A DNA stretch of 64,000 nucleotides, taken from the NCBI RefSeq assembly GCF_004217285.1, contig NZ_SHKS01000002.1, positions 744,001 through 808,000 of the forward strand, given 5' to 3'. The notes beneath the pieces are model-generated. The model saw only the letters and a program-made list of their open reading frames with translations, ran no database searches and was not told the origin of the DNA. Made by a program: the position numbers and the translations under genes. Each line of letters opens with the position of its first letter. The first letter of the stretch is position 1. Below are positions 17,363-24,880 of the stretch, piece after piece. The DNA is from Streptomyces sp. BK239 (GTDB taxonomy: Bacteria; Actinomycetota; Actinomycetes; Streptomycetales; Streptomycetaceae).

Positions 17363-18183
17363 TCACGAGGGGGGCAGGGCTTGAGGAGCGCCTTGATGGC
17401 GCGGCGCTCGTCCATGGCCTTGTAGCCCTCGGCGACCTGGTCCAGGGGCAGGGTGAGGTCGAAGACCTTGCCCAGGTTGATCCGGCCGGACAGGACGCGG
17501 TCGATCAGGTCGGGCAGAGGTCCTTGACGCGGGCGATGCCTTCGTCGCCGCGTTCGCTGACGATGTCGGTGGCGCCGAACTCCAGGGCGAGCCGCTGGCG
17601 GGACTCGTGCCGGCTCATGGCGATGATCCGCTCGGCGCCGAGTTCCGTGGCGGCGATGACGCCGCACAGGCCGACCGCTCCGTCCCCGACGACCACGGCC
17701 ATCGGGCCGGGCTTCACCTCGGCGGCGAGGGCGGCGTACCAGCCGGTGCCCAGCACGTCGAACACGGCGAGCAGGCTCGGCACGAACTCGGCGTCCGGGT
17801 GCTCGTCGGTGGCGACGAGGGTGCCGTGAGCGTTGGGGATGCGCACGTAGTCGGCCTGGCAGGTGCTCGTGAACTCGCGGTGCAGACAAGACGACTGCCA
17901 GCCGTTACGGCAGTTCACGCAGGTGTTGTCCGAGGTGGCGAAGGAGCCGACCACGAACTGGCCCGGCTTGACGTTGGCGAGCTCGCTGCCGACCTCCTCG
18001 ACGATGCCCACGCACTCGGGTGCGGGTCGCCGATGGGTTCCGCGCCGCGCTAGGGCCGCAGGTCCGAGCCGCACACACAGGTGGCGGCCGTGCGAATGAT
18101 CGCGTCTGCCGGGTTGAGGATCTTCGGGTCGTCGAGTTCTCGAAGCGGGCGTCGCCGGGGGCATAGATGACTGCTCCGCGCAT
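17363..18183 (-). pseudogene. Decayed zinc-dependent alcohol dehydrogenase
   Basis: The gene begins MRGAVIYAPGDARFE at 18183 but cannot encode a protein. A one-base loss near 18136-18141 shifts the frame before LDDPKILNPADAII. A TAG at 18050-18052 replaces a codon after GSDLRP. About ten bases are missing near 18017-18020, removing the usual GHE zinc ligand and shifting frame again. A large deletion near 17514-17522 joins RVKDL directly to LPDLIDRVLSGR, losing roughly 60-70 residues of the NAD domain. Recognisable parts include CVCGSDL, NTCVNCRNGWQSSC (structural zinc cysteines) and VVVGDGAVGL. Several independent lesions argue against sequencing error. It is divergent from an XRE regulator. 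Confidence 0.85.
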
Positions 18184-18355
18184 GGGGGGCTTCCTTCGGT
18201 GCGAGGATCGGTGAGCGCACAGCCGGTGATCGCGATCGGCTGCTCGACATCGAGCCTCACACGCGAGGGCAAGCACGAAAAGCGGAGAAATTCATCCTGG
18301 GATGAGAACATCCTGGGAGTAAATTCTCCCCCCTTTCCCGGGTGGAATCGGTGTC

Positions 18356-19237
18356 ATGCTGGGAAGCATGACCGCCAACGTCCCCCTCAATGAGCTGGGA
18401 GAATTCCTCAAGAAGCGCCGCTCCGAGCTGGGCCCCCGCGCGGTCGGACTGCCCGAAACCGGCAAGCCCCGCCGGGTTGCCGGGCTGCGCCGCGAGGAGG
18501 TCGCCCAGCTCGCCAGCATCAGCACCGACTACTACACCAGACTCGAACAGGGCCGCATGCAGGCATCGGCGCCCGTGCTGGATGTCCTCGCCCGGGTGCT
18601 CCATCTGGATGACGACGAGCGCGGCTACCTCTTCCAGCTCGCGGGCAAGACCACCACCCGCGCCCGGCGCCGAGGCCGGCAGAAGGTACAGCCGCAGCTC
18701 CAGCGTGTCCTGGACGACCTCACCGCCACCCCGGCCATCGTGCAGGGCCGGCGCGGCGACATCCTGGCCTGGAACGCGCTGGCCGCCGCGCTGGTCACCG
18801 ACTTCTCCCGCGTCCCGGAAAAGCACCGCAACTATCCGCGGATCATCTTCACCACTCCCGCGATGCGCAACCTGTACGCCGACTGGGAGACCTCGGCGCA
18901 GATCGCCGTCGCCCAGCTGCGGATGGAAGCCGCGAAGTATCCCGAGGACCCCCGCCTGATCGAACTGGTCGGTGAACTATCCCTGCGCGACAAGGAGTTC
19001 GCCCGATGGTGGGGCGAACACCACGTCGCCGCCCGCACCGTCGGCACGAAGACCCTCAACCATCCGGTCGTCGGCGAACTCGTCCTGGACTGGGACACCC
19101 TCACCGCCAACACCGACCCCGACCAGCACCTCACCGTCTGGACCGCCGCCCCGGGCTCCCCCACCCACGAACGACTGCGCATCCTCGCCTCCTGGGCCGC
19201 CGACCAGGACCTGCCGGCCTCCTCCCCCCTCAGCTGA
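18356..19237 (+). CDS. XRE-family regulator with MmyB-like C-terminal domain
   Basis: A 293-residue helix-turn-helix regulator. The Cro/CI-type DNA-binding domain covers about residues 10-85 (FLKKRRSELGPRAVGLP, VAGLRREEVAQLA and YYTRLEQGRMQASAPVLD). The rest (about 105-280, with GRRGDILAWNALAAALV and DWDTLTAN) is the MmyB-like ligand-binding domain. In Streptomyces such regulators commonly sit divergent from SDR, alcohol dehydrogenase or hydrolase genes, as here. An alternative ATG lies four codons downstream at 18368. It probably represses the minus-strand oxidoreductase cluster. The ligand is unknown. Confidence 0.9.
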   Translation: MLGSMTANVPLNELGEFLKKRRSELGPRAVGLPETGKPRRVAGLRREEVAQLASISTDYYTRLEQGRMQASAPVLDVLARVLHLDDDERGYLFQLAGKTTTRARRRGRQKVQPQLQRVLDDLTATPAIVQGRRGDILAWNALAAALVTDFSRVPEKHRNYPRIIFTTPAMRNLYADWETSAQIAVAQLRMEAAKYPEDPRLIELVGELSLRDKEFARWWGEHHVAARTVGTKTLNHPVVGELVLDWDTLTANTDPDQHLTVWTAAPGSPTHERLRILASWAADQDLPASSPLS

Positions 19238-19516
19238 CCGCGACCGGCCGCCGCCGTAGGAGCAGCTGGCGGATCGTGCCGCTCGCGTGGCACAGAGGGA
19301 GGCCCGTACCTGGTTGGTGCGGACGGTGCCCTCCGCAGCCGATGGACATCTCCGTCTCCTCGGTCGGCGCGCACCGAGATCACGGCCGATCGCAGAGCGC
19401 GGTATCAGCGGCAGGCGGAGAGCGTCCCGGCACCCGTAGGTGCGGCTGTCCAGACGCGGGACACGGGGAAAGAGTTCCGCTGCGATGTCTTCAGCACCTG
19501 ATGCCGCTGATAGGCG

Positions 19517-19900
19517 TCAACAGCTGGTGGGACGGCGCGGCCAGCGACCGGCCCCGCCGAGCCGGCGGGACCGGGCAGTGGAAGCCGCTCGAGGATGCGT
19601 GGCCACTGCGGCGGTGCGGTGAAGCACGATCCGCTGACCCTCGGGCAGATGCTGGGCGGTGACCGCCAGGTCCGTCACACCGGCCACATCCAAGAACCTC
19701 ACCCGGGACAGATCCACATGCAGCACATCCGTGCGACGCTCGACCAGCTGATTCCGCGCCTGCTGCCAAACGGACCGTGTGTTCATGCTGAGCTCCCCTA
19801 TCGCCCCCAGCCCCGAACTGTCAGGCAACGGATCGACCTGCAGTACCGCGTCACGTGGCGGCACGGCGGGGGACCCGCTCACGCCAGGTACGACATCCAC
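19517..19900 (-). CDS. STAS-domain anti-anti-sigma factor-like protein, frameshifted near its C-terminus
   Basis: About 127 residues from a GTG at 19900, which has a G-rich site upstream; a farther GTG at 19960 is possible. The STAS core is clear: LQVDPLPDSSGLGAIGELSM, then VLHVDLSRVRFLDVAGVTDL, with Ser or Asp near the phosphorylatable loop. After QRIVLHR the expected family ending (PPQWPRILERLPLP) is found only in another frame, running to a stop at 19405. This implies a one-base insertion near 19614-19622. The protein therefore ends with unrelated residues. It probably once partnered the HATPase encoded next door. Confidence 0.6.
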   Translation of the reverse strand: MDVVPGVSGSPAVPPRDAVLQVDPLPDSSGLGAIGELSMNTRSVWQQARNQLVERRTDVLHVDLSRVRFLDVAGVTDLAVTAQHLPEGQRIVLHRTAAVATHPRAASTARSRRLGGAGRWPRRPTSC

Positions 19901-20130
19901 GCTCTTGCCCCCCGGTTCCCCGGGCTCGGCCGCACGACGGCTCCACCGATCACCTTGCACGATACCCGGTCAGACACCGCGGACGCCCGGTCCGGCCAAG
20001 CGAGGGAAGCGGGCCGGGCGCCTGGCCTGCACGGGTCCCGCTGTGGCGAGCTGGTGGAGCTCATGCGACCGAGTGGGTGTCCTCCGTAGTAGCCGCCCAT
20101 GCTGACTCACGCCCCAGGGGGAGGGCGATC

Positions 20131-20535
20131 TCAGGGAGCGAGACTGAGTTCGGCCCAGACCGTTTTGCCGGGGTGGCGCGGGGTGACGCCCCAGCGGTGC
20201 GCGAGCCGTTCGAGGAGCTGCATGCCGAAGCCGCCGGGCTCGGTGTTCTTGGTGACACGCAGGCGCGGCCAGCGGTCGCTGTAGTCACTGACCGCGATAC
20301 GTAGCAGCCGGCCATTCCAGGTGAGTCGGATCAGAGGCGGGCCGGCGCCGTGGCGGATGGCATTGGTGATCAGTTCCGAGACGAGTAGTTCAGCGGTCTG
20401 GATCATCCGGTGCTGGTGCAGCGGGCCGCAGAAACCTTCCACGCAGTCGCGGACCCAGTGCCGGCCGGCCGCGATGCTCGCCGTGACGGCGGGGAGACGC
20501 GACTCGCAGGATGGGATGGTCGGTTCGCTGTTCAC
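20131..20535 (-). CDS. RsbW-like HATPase anti-sigma/serine kinase
   Basis: A 134-residue ATP-binding protein of the HATPase_c_2 group (RsbW/SpoIIAB-like). The N-box is ELLVSELITNAIRHG (about 48-62). The ATP-lid region includes GGFGMQLLERLAHRWGV and the family ending KTVWAEL. The start is a GTG at 20535 with GGAGG six bases upstream. In Streptomyces such proteins bind sigma factors or phosphorylate STAS partners. It stands between a STAS gene and a sensor-phosphatase pair, and is divergent from the latter. Its sigma or STAS target is not evident in the window. Confidence 0.88.
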   Translation of the reverse strand: MNSEPTIPSCESRLPAVTASIAAGRHWVRDCVEGFCGPLHQHRMIQTAELLVSELITNAIRHGAGPPLIRLTWNGRLLRIAVSDYSDRWPRLRVTKNTEPGGFGMQLLERLAHRWGVTPRHPGKTVWAELSLAP

Positions 20536-20615
20536 GCGGTTCCTCCGGCCTGGGTGGCGGCCCTGGTCTGCCACCGGCTGGCGCTGCGTACAGCCGGTCA
20601 CAGTCGTCTGTCGGG

Positions 20616-20639
20616 TTACCCCTGCCTGCCTGGTGAACC
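20616..20639 (-). promoter_or_regulatory. Possible SigB/SigF-family promoter for the HATPase gene
   Basis: On the minus strand GGTT is followed by 14 bases and GGGTAA. This is close to the GNNT-N14-16-GGGTAY pattern known for Streptomyces SigB-type promoters. The -10-like hexamer (20616-20621) lies about 80 bases upstream of the GTG. One consensus base is wrong, so it is only a candidate. Confidence 0.3.
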
Positions 20640-20803
20640 CTCTGTGTCCGTCGGGTGACGGGCTGATCCTGTGAAGGGTTGATCGCCGCTGTCGCCGGCA
20701 CTGGTGGTGACGGGCGGGAGGCCGCTGGCAGAATCTTCCCGTCACACGACATGAGGTCACGCCGGCGGGATGCTGCCGGGGCCCGAGGGCGAGGGGAACC
20801 GGC

Positions 20804-21334
20804 ATGGAACAGGTTTCGGATGTGGAGATTCCTCTGGACCGTGATGTGTTCCTGCGGACGTTGGTACGCGAGCTGGCGACGTCGCTGGAGTCGGTGGTCG
20901 GCCTGGAGGAGGCGTCCGGCTACGTCAGCCTGGTGGGGCAGGCCGTCGGCACGCAGATCGACGAGATGTACCTCAAGGCACTGGGAACCGACCGGCTCAC
21001 GGGTGAGCAGGTCGCCGAGGCGCTCGTGGACCTCAAGCGCCGTATCAAGGGTGACTTCTACGTCACCGAGCACGACGAGACGAAGATCGTGCTGGGCAAC
21101 CGGGTGTGCCCGTTCGCGGAGAAGGTGGTGGGCCGGGAGTCGATGTGCATGATGACGTCCAACGTCTTCGGCACCGTCGCCGCCCGCAATCTGGGCTACG
21201 CGCGGGTGGAGTTGGAGGAGACCATCGCCCGCGGCGACGCGGGCTGCCGTGTGGTGGTGCACCTGGTCCCCGACGTGGACGTCGAGACGGTGAACGGCCG
21301 TGAGTACTTCGGCGACCGGGCTGTGGCTCCATGA
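20804..21334 (+). CDS. Methanogen-output-domain-like sensor protein
   Basis: A 176-residue protein that I match to the methanogen output domain 1 family, a presumed sensory domain found beside SpoIIE phosphatases in actinobacteria. It is cytoplasmic and has no membrane segment. Three cysteines at 102 (NRVCPF), 115 (SMCMM) and 148 (DAGCR) could bind metal or respond to redox state. Its stop overlaps the next start by four bases (ATGA), so it is translationally coupled to the PAS/SpoIIE phosphatase. I infer that it modulates the phosphatase. No activity is established by sequence. Confidence 0.75.
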   Translation: MEQVSDVEIPLDRDVFLRTLVRELATSLESVVGLEEASGYVSLVGQAVGTQIDEMYLKALGTDRLTGEQVAEALVDLKRRIKGDFYVTEHDETKIVLGNRVCPFAEKVVGRESMCMMTSNVFGTVAARNLGYARVELEETIARGDAGCRVVVHLVPDVDVETVNGREYFGDRAVAP

Positions 21335-22911
21335 CCCTTGGCCTCTTCCGGGCCATCACCAGACCGCTGCCCCATCCGGTGCTGCTCTGCGGGGCCGACG
21401 GCCGCGTCCTGGCCGCCAACCCCGCAGCCGTCCGCTGCGACGACCGGCTGCGCCCGGGCGCCAGCGTGTTCGACCTACGGCCGGACGACACCACGCAGTT
21501 GCGTCAGCAGTTGGCTGTGTGGCTACGGAGCGGAAGTCCCGTGCCCGGCGCGCTGGTCCTCAAGGACGCCGACGGCCGCATACGGCGGTTTCGCTGTCAC
21601 GGGGCACGGGCCACCTGGTGGGACGGCCCACAGCCGGCTCTGCAACTGCATCTCGTCGAGGCCGGAGCGTCCGACGGGTTCGTCGTGCTCAGCCAGCAGG
21701 TGGAGGCGCTGAACCGGGAGGTGGCGTTCCGCCGGGCCACCGAGGTCGACCGGACGCGGCTGCTGGCCGCCGAACAGGCCGCCCGCGCCCAGTTGCAGCA
21801 CCTGTACGACCTGACAGCCGCCCTGGCCGGAGCGATCACCCTCGCCCAGGTTTCCCACGCCGTCAGGGACGTGGCGCCGGCCGCCCTGGGGGCCACAGCG
21901 GCGGAGCTCTATCTGCACTCGGCGCGGCTGGTTCCGCCCCTGCAGCCGGAGGACAACGGCCTTCCGGCCGGCGCGGGCGGCTGGACCGACCTGGATCGGC
22001 CCTCTTCCTCGGACGGCCCGTTCCCCGATGAAGCCGCGGACGCGGTTCCCTTTGCCCTGTCCCTGGAGGCGGACGGCGTCCAACTGGGCATGCTGATCGT
22101 CTACGGCTCAGACGACTCGACCGCTCCCGAGCATGTGACAGCGGTGGCCCAGCAGATCGCCCAGGCTCTGCGCCGAGCCGGTCTGCACGAGCACGAGCAC
22201 CGGGTCGCCGAACGCCTGCAACTCAGTTTGCTGCCCCAGTTGCCGCAGCTTCCCGGCCTGGAGACGGCCACCTGCTACGCCCCGGGCAGTGACCTGCTCT
22301 CGGTCGGCGGCGACTGGTACGACGTCTACGACGTGGACGCCGATCACATCGGCCTGAGCATCGGCGACGTCGCCGGCCACGGACTGCACGAAGCGACCGT
22401 CATGGCACAGGTCACCGCCGCCCTGCGCAACATCGTGCCCCGCTGCGGCACCAACCCTGCCGCCGTCCTGGACGAAGTCAACACCTTCCTCGGCCGCTAT
22501 CACCCGCAGCGGATGGCCACCGCCTGCTACCTGGTCTTCGATCGCCGCACCCGCACCCTGACCTACGCCACCGCCGGCCACCCCCCACCGCTGCTCATCC
22601 ACGCCGACGGCTCCAGCACCTACCTCGACCAGGCCACCTCCCCACCCCTCGGCCCCGTCCGGGGCATCCGCTACCGGCAGGCCGTCACCACCGTGGCCGA
22701 GAGCGACACGCTCCTGCTGTACACCGACGGGCTGATCGAGCGCCGCCGCGAAGACCTCGCCATCGGCATGCGGCGACTGACCGAGCTCGCCCACACCACC
22801 AGCAGCCTGGACATCGCCGACCTGTGCGACCGCTTCCTGCACCACCAGCCCGAGGCGGCATTCCCCGACGACCGGGCCCTGCTCGCCGTCCGCTTCCCCC
22901 CACCGTCCTGA
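21331..22911 (+). CDS. PAS/GAF-containing SpoIIE-family serine phosphatase
   Basis: A 526-residue PP2C-type phosphatase. A PAS-like domain covers about 8-110 ([20 protein letters not shown]). It is followed by a coiled-coil linker (about 120-155), a GAF-like domain (about 155-280) and the SpoIIE catalytic domain (about 300-525). Metal-binding motifs are visible: [39 protein letters not shown] and DDRALLAVR. It would dephosphorylate an anti-anti-sigma STAS protein, as RsbU does. It is coupled to the upstream sensor gene and lies near a STAS gene and an RsbW-like gene, making a nearly complete partner-switching set. Confidence 0.92.
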   Translation: MTLGLFRAITRPLPHPVLLCGADGRVLAANPAAVRCDDRLRPGASVFDLRPDDTTQLRQQLAVWLRSGSPVPGALVLKDADGRIRRFRCHGARATWWDGPQPALQLHLVEAGASDGFVVLSQQVEALNREVAFRRATEVDRTRLLAAEQAARAQLQHLYDLTAALAGAITLAQVSHAVRDVAPAALGATAAELYLHSARLVPPLQPEDNGLPAGAGGWTDLDRPSSSDGPFPDEAADAVPFALSLEADGVQLGMLIVYGSDDSTAPEHVTAVAQQIAQALRRAGLHEHEHRVAERLQLSLLPQLPQLPGLETATCYAPGSDLLSVGGDWYDVYDVDADHIGLSIGDVAGHGLHEATVMAQVTAALRNIVPRCGTNPAAVLDEVNTFLGRYHPQRMATACYLVFDRRTRTLTYATAGHPPPLLIHADGSSTYLDQATSPPLGPVRGIRYRQAVTTVAESDTLLLYTDGLIERRREDLAIGMRRLTELAHTTSSLDIADLCDRFLHHQPEAAFPDDRALLAVRFPPPS

Positions 22912-23445
22912 CATGCCCTGCGCGCAGCGACAGCATGAGCCCATTGGCGTCGACAGGTCGGCGCTTGGCAGAACCCGGACGCGCGCCCTCGTCGGCACAG
23001 CCCCTGGCCCCCCTGGGTCGCGACGCCGACCACTACCTGCCGGTCGCCTCCCCTCACCGGCTGACGGCGACGAGCCGCCCCCGGAGGCGGCCGGTGGATC
23101 CCGCCCGCGTCCTGTGGCAGGCGGAGCCACCCCCGACGAGGACAGGGTCGGCTGTCCCGACGCGGGACAGAGCAGTCGCAGGCGAGTAGGTCGGGCGAGC
23201 CACGACCAGCCAGACCAGCTGACCGCCCACCTGACGCTCCGTCGGAAGCAGCGTCAAATGAGCGTCGAGACGGTTTCCCGTTATGCCCTACAGAGTGTGG
23301 GGAACGCTTGCATCATCCCCCGAGACGCCCACGAAGTCGCAGGTCAAACCCACTCCCCTGAAGCAGGACACTTTCCACGTAGTGCATTCCTGAAAACAGG
23401 TCGGCCTACCCCGCACGCAACCAACAGGCACCAAAGAAGCGCAGG
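22912..23445. other. 534-base gap at the right end of the accessory block
   Basis: No gene with a credible start, codon bias or motif is seen. The part from about 23260 to 23445 is noticeably more AT-rich than the surroundings and runs into the atypical tail of the methyltransferase gene. No integrase or transposase remnant was recognised. Confidence 0.5.
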
Positions 23446-24774
23446 TCAGAAGCCTTTTTCTGTGGGTTCAAGAATTGCCAAGCACTCCACGTGCGACGTC
23501 ATCGGGAACAGATCGAACGCCCGCAGCGTCCGCACCCGGTAGCCGCCCTCGCGGAAGTACGCCAGGTCTCGGGACAGGGCCGCCGGGTCGCAGGCGACGT
23601 AGGCGATCCTGCGGGCGCCGAGGGAGGCGAGGTGGGTCACCGTCGTGCGGCCCGCGCCGGCGCGGGGCGGGTCCAGGACGATGAGGTCGACGTCGGTGAT
23701 GCCCGTGCGCGGGAGGACGGTCTCGACCTTGCCCTGTTCCACGCGGACGCGGGGGAAGTCGGCGAGGTTGTGGCGGGCGTCCTCGACCGCGCGCTTGCCG
23801 GACTCGATGCCGAGGACCGCGCCCGCCTCACCCAGGCGGTCGGCGAGGGCGCCGGCGAACAGGCCCACGCCGCAGTAGAGGTCGAGGGCCGTCTCGCCCT
23901 TGCGGGGCAGCAGGCCCTGCATGACCGCCGTCACCAGCGTGTCCGCCGCCTTCGGGTGCACCTGCCAGAAGCCGCCGCTGCCGACGCGGTGCGTCCGGCC
24001 GTCGGCGCGTTCGCGGACGAAGGGGCGGCCGTGGACGCGGTGGACGCCGCCGTCCTTCTCCCCGACGCGCATGACCGACACCGGCCGGTCCAGTTCGACG
24101 ATCGGCAGACGTGCGCCCGGCCGGGGCGTCAGGATCACCTGGCGGTCCTGGGAACCCGTCGCCGCGATCGCCTCGACCGACTCCATGCCGGTCCACTCGC
24201 GCTTCTCGATGCCGAGCTCGTCCACGCCCGGCGCGGCGATCATGCAGTGGTCGATCCGCTCCACCTCGTGAGAGCGGTGCTTGCGCAGACCGGCGTGGCC
24301 CTCGGCGTCGACGGCGTACTGCACGCGCGTCCGCCACGCGGGCACCTCACCGGGCGGCAGCTTGTCGCCCTCGGCCGGCATCACGGTGCCGTCCCAGCCG
24401 GCCTCCTCGGGAGTGAGGCCGGCGAGCCGCTGGAGCTGCTCGGCGATGACCTCGCCCTTCATCCGGCGCTGTGCGCCCGGCTTGGCGTGCTGCCAGTCGC
24501 AGCCGCCGCAGCGGCCGGGGCCGGAGAACGGGCAGGGCGCCTCGACCCGGTCCTTGGACGCCTCCAGGATCCGCACGGCGTCCGCACGCAGGAAGCGGGC
24601 GCCCTCCTCACCCTCCGTCACCCGGGCCACGACCCGCTCACCGGGAAGGGTGTGCCGGACGAACAGCACCTGGCCCTCGTCGGTGCGGGCGATGCAGTGG
24701 CCGCCGTGGGCGACGGGGCCGATCTCGACCTCGTACTCGGTCCCCACCAGCGTCTTCTTCGGTTCTTCCTGCAT
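23446..24774 (-). CDS. TRAM-domain class I SAM-dependent RNA m5U methyltransferase (TrmA/RlmCD family)
   Basis: A 442-residue RNA uridine-5 methyltransferase. An N-terminal TRAM domain (about 8-70) is followed by an Fe-S motif with Cys81, Cys89 and Cys92 (plus a cysteine in DHCMI). The SAM-binding domain has LDLYCGVGLFAG, ESGKRAVEDA and DPPRAGAG. The nucleophile is Cys395 in YVACDP and the general base is Glu430 in SHVEC. The last dozen codons (TTG, GCA, ATT, CTT, GAA, AAA) are AT-rich, unlike the rest of the gene. A GC-rich copy of the same tail lies at 5525-5602. This suggests that the end of the gene was replaced by inserted DNA while keeping the frame. Confidence 0.9.
   Translation of the reverse strand: MQEEPKKTLVGTEYEVEIGPVAHGGHCIARTDEGQVLFVRHTLPGERVVARVTEGEEGARFLRADAVRILEASKDRVEAPCPFSGPGRCGGCDWQHAKPGAQRRMKGEVIAEQLQRLAGLTPEEAGWDGTVMPAEGDKLPPGEVPAWRTRVQYAVDAEGHAGLRKHRSHEVERIDHCMIAAPGVDELGIEKREWTGMESVEAIAATGSQDRQVILTPRPGARLPIVELDRPVSVMRVGEKDGGVHRVHGRPFVRERADGRTHRVGSGGFWQVHPKAADTLVTAVMQGLLPRKGETALDLYCGVGLFAGALADRLGEAGAVLGIESGKRAVEDARHNLADFPRVRVEQGKVETVLPRTGITDVDLIVLDPPRAGAGRTTVTHLASLGARRIAYVACDPAALSRDLAYFREGGYRVRTLRAFDLFPMTSHVECLAILEPTEKGF
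23482..23504. repeat. Right copy of the 23-base direct repeat (att-like)
   Basis: GCACTCCACGTG, three variable bases, CGTCATCG; 20 of 23 bases match 5561-5583 in the same orientation. It is inside the methyltransferase gene, covering the catalytic-glutamate segment. Confidence 0.55.
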
Positions 24775-24805
24775 GGCGGGGTGACTCCAGGGACGAGGGT
24801 GGACG

Positions 24806-24854
24806 AACGGCCGGACAACAGCCCACCAGTCTACGTGGGCGCCGTCCGGCCGTT
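24806..24854 (-). terminator. Nested hairpin terminator after the KimA-like gene
   Basis: Outer arms AACGGCCGGAC and GTCCGGCCGTT (11 perfect pairs) enclose an inner hairpin GCCCAC / GTGGGC. It starts 27 bases downstream of the transporter stop, before the methyltransferase start. Confidence 0.75.
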
Positions 24855-24880
24855 GACCGGGGTGCTGTGCGCGGGGGCGG

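Noticed and set aside
22912..23542. An open frame at the end of the accessory block, considered as an integrase remnant.
   Set aside because: No tyrosine- or serine-recombinase motif, no ribosome-binding site, and it reads antisense into the methyltransferase gene.
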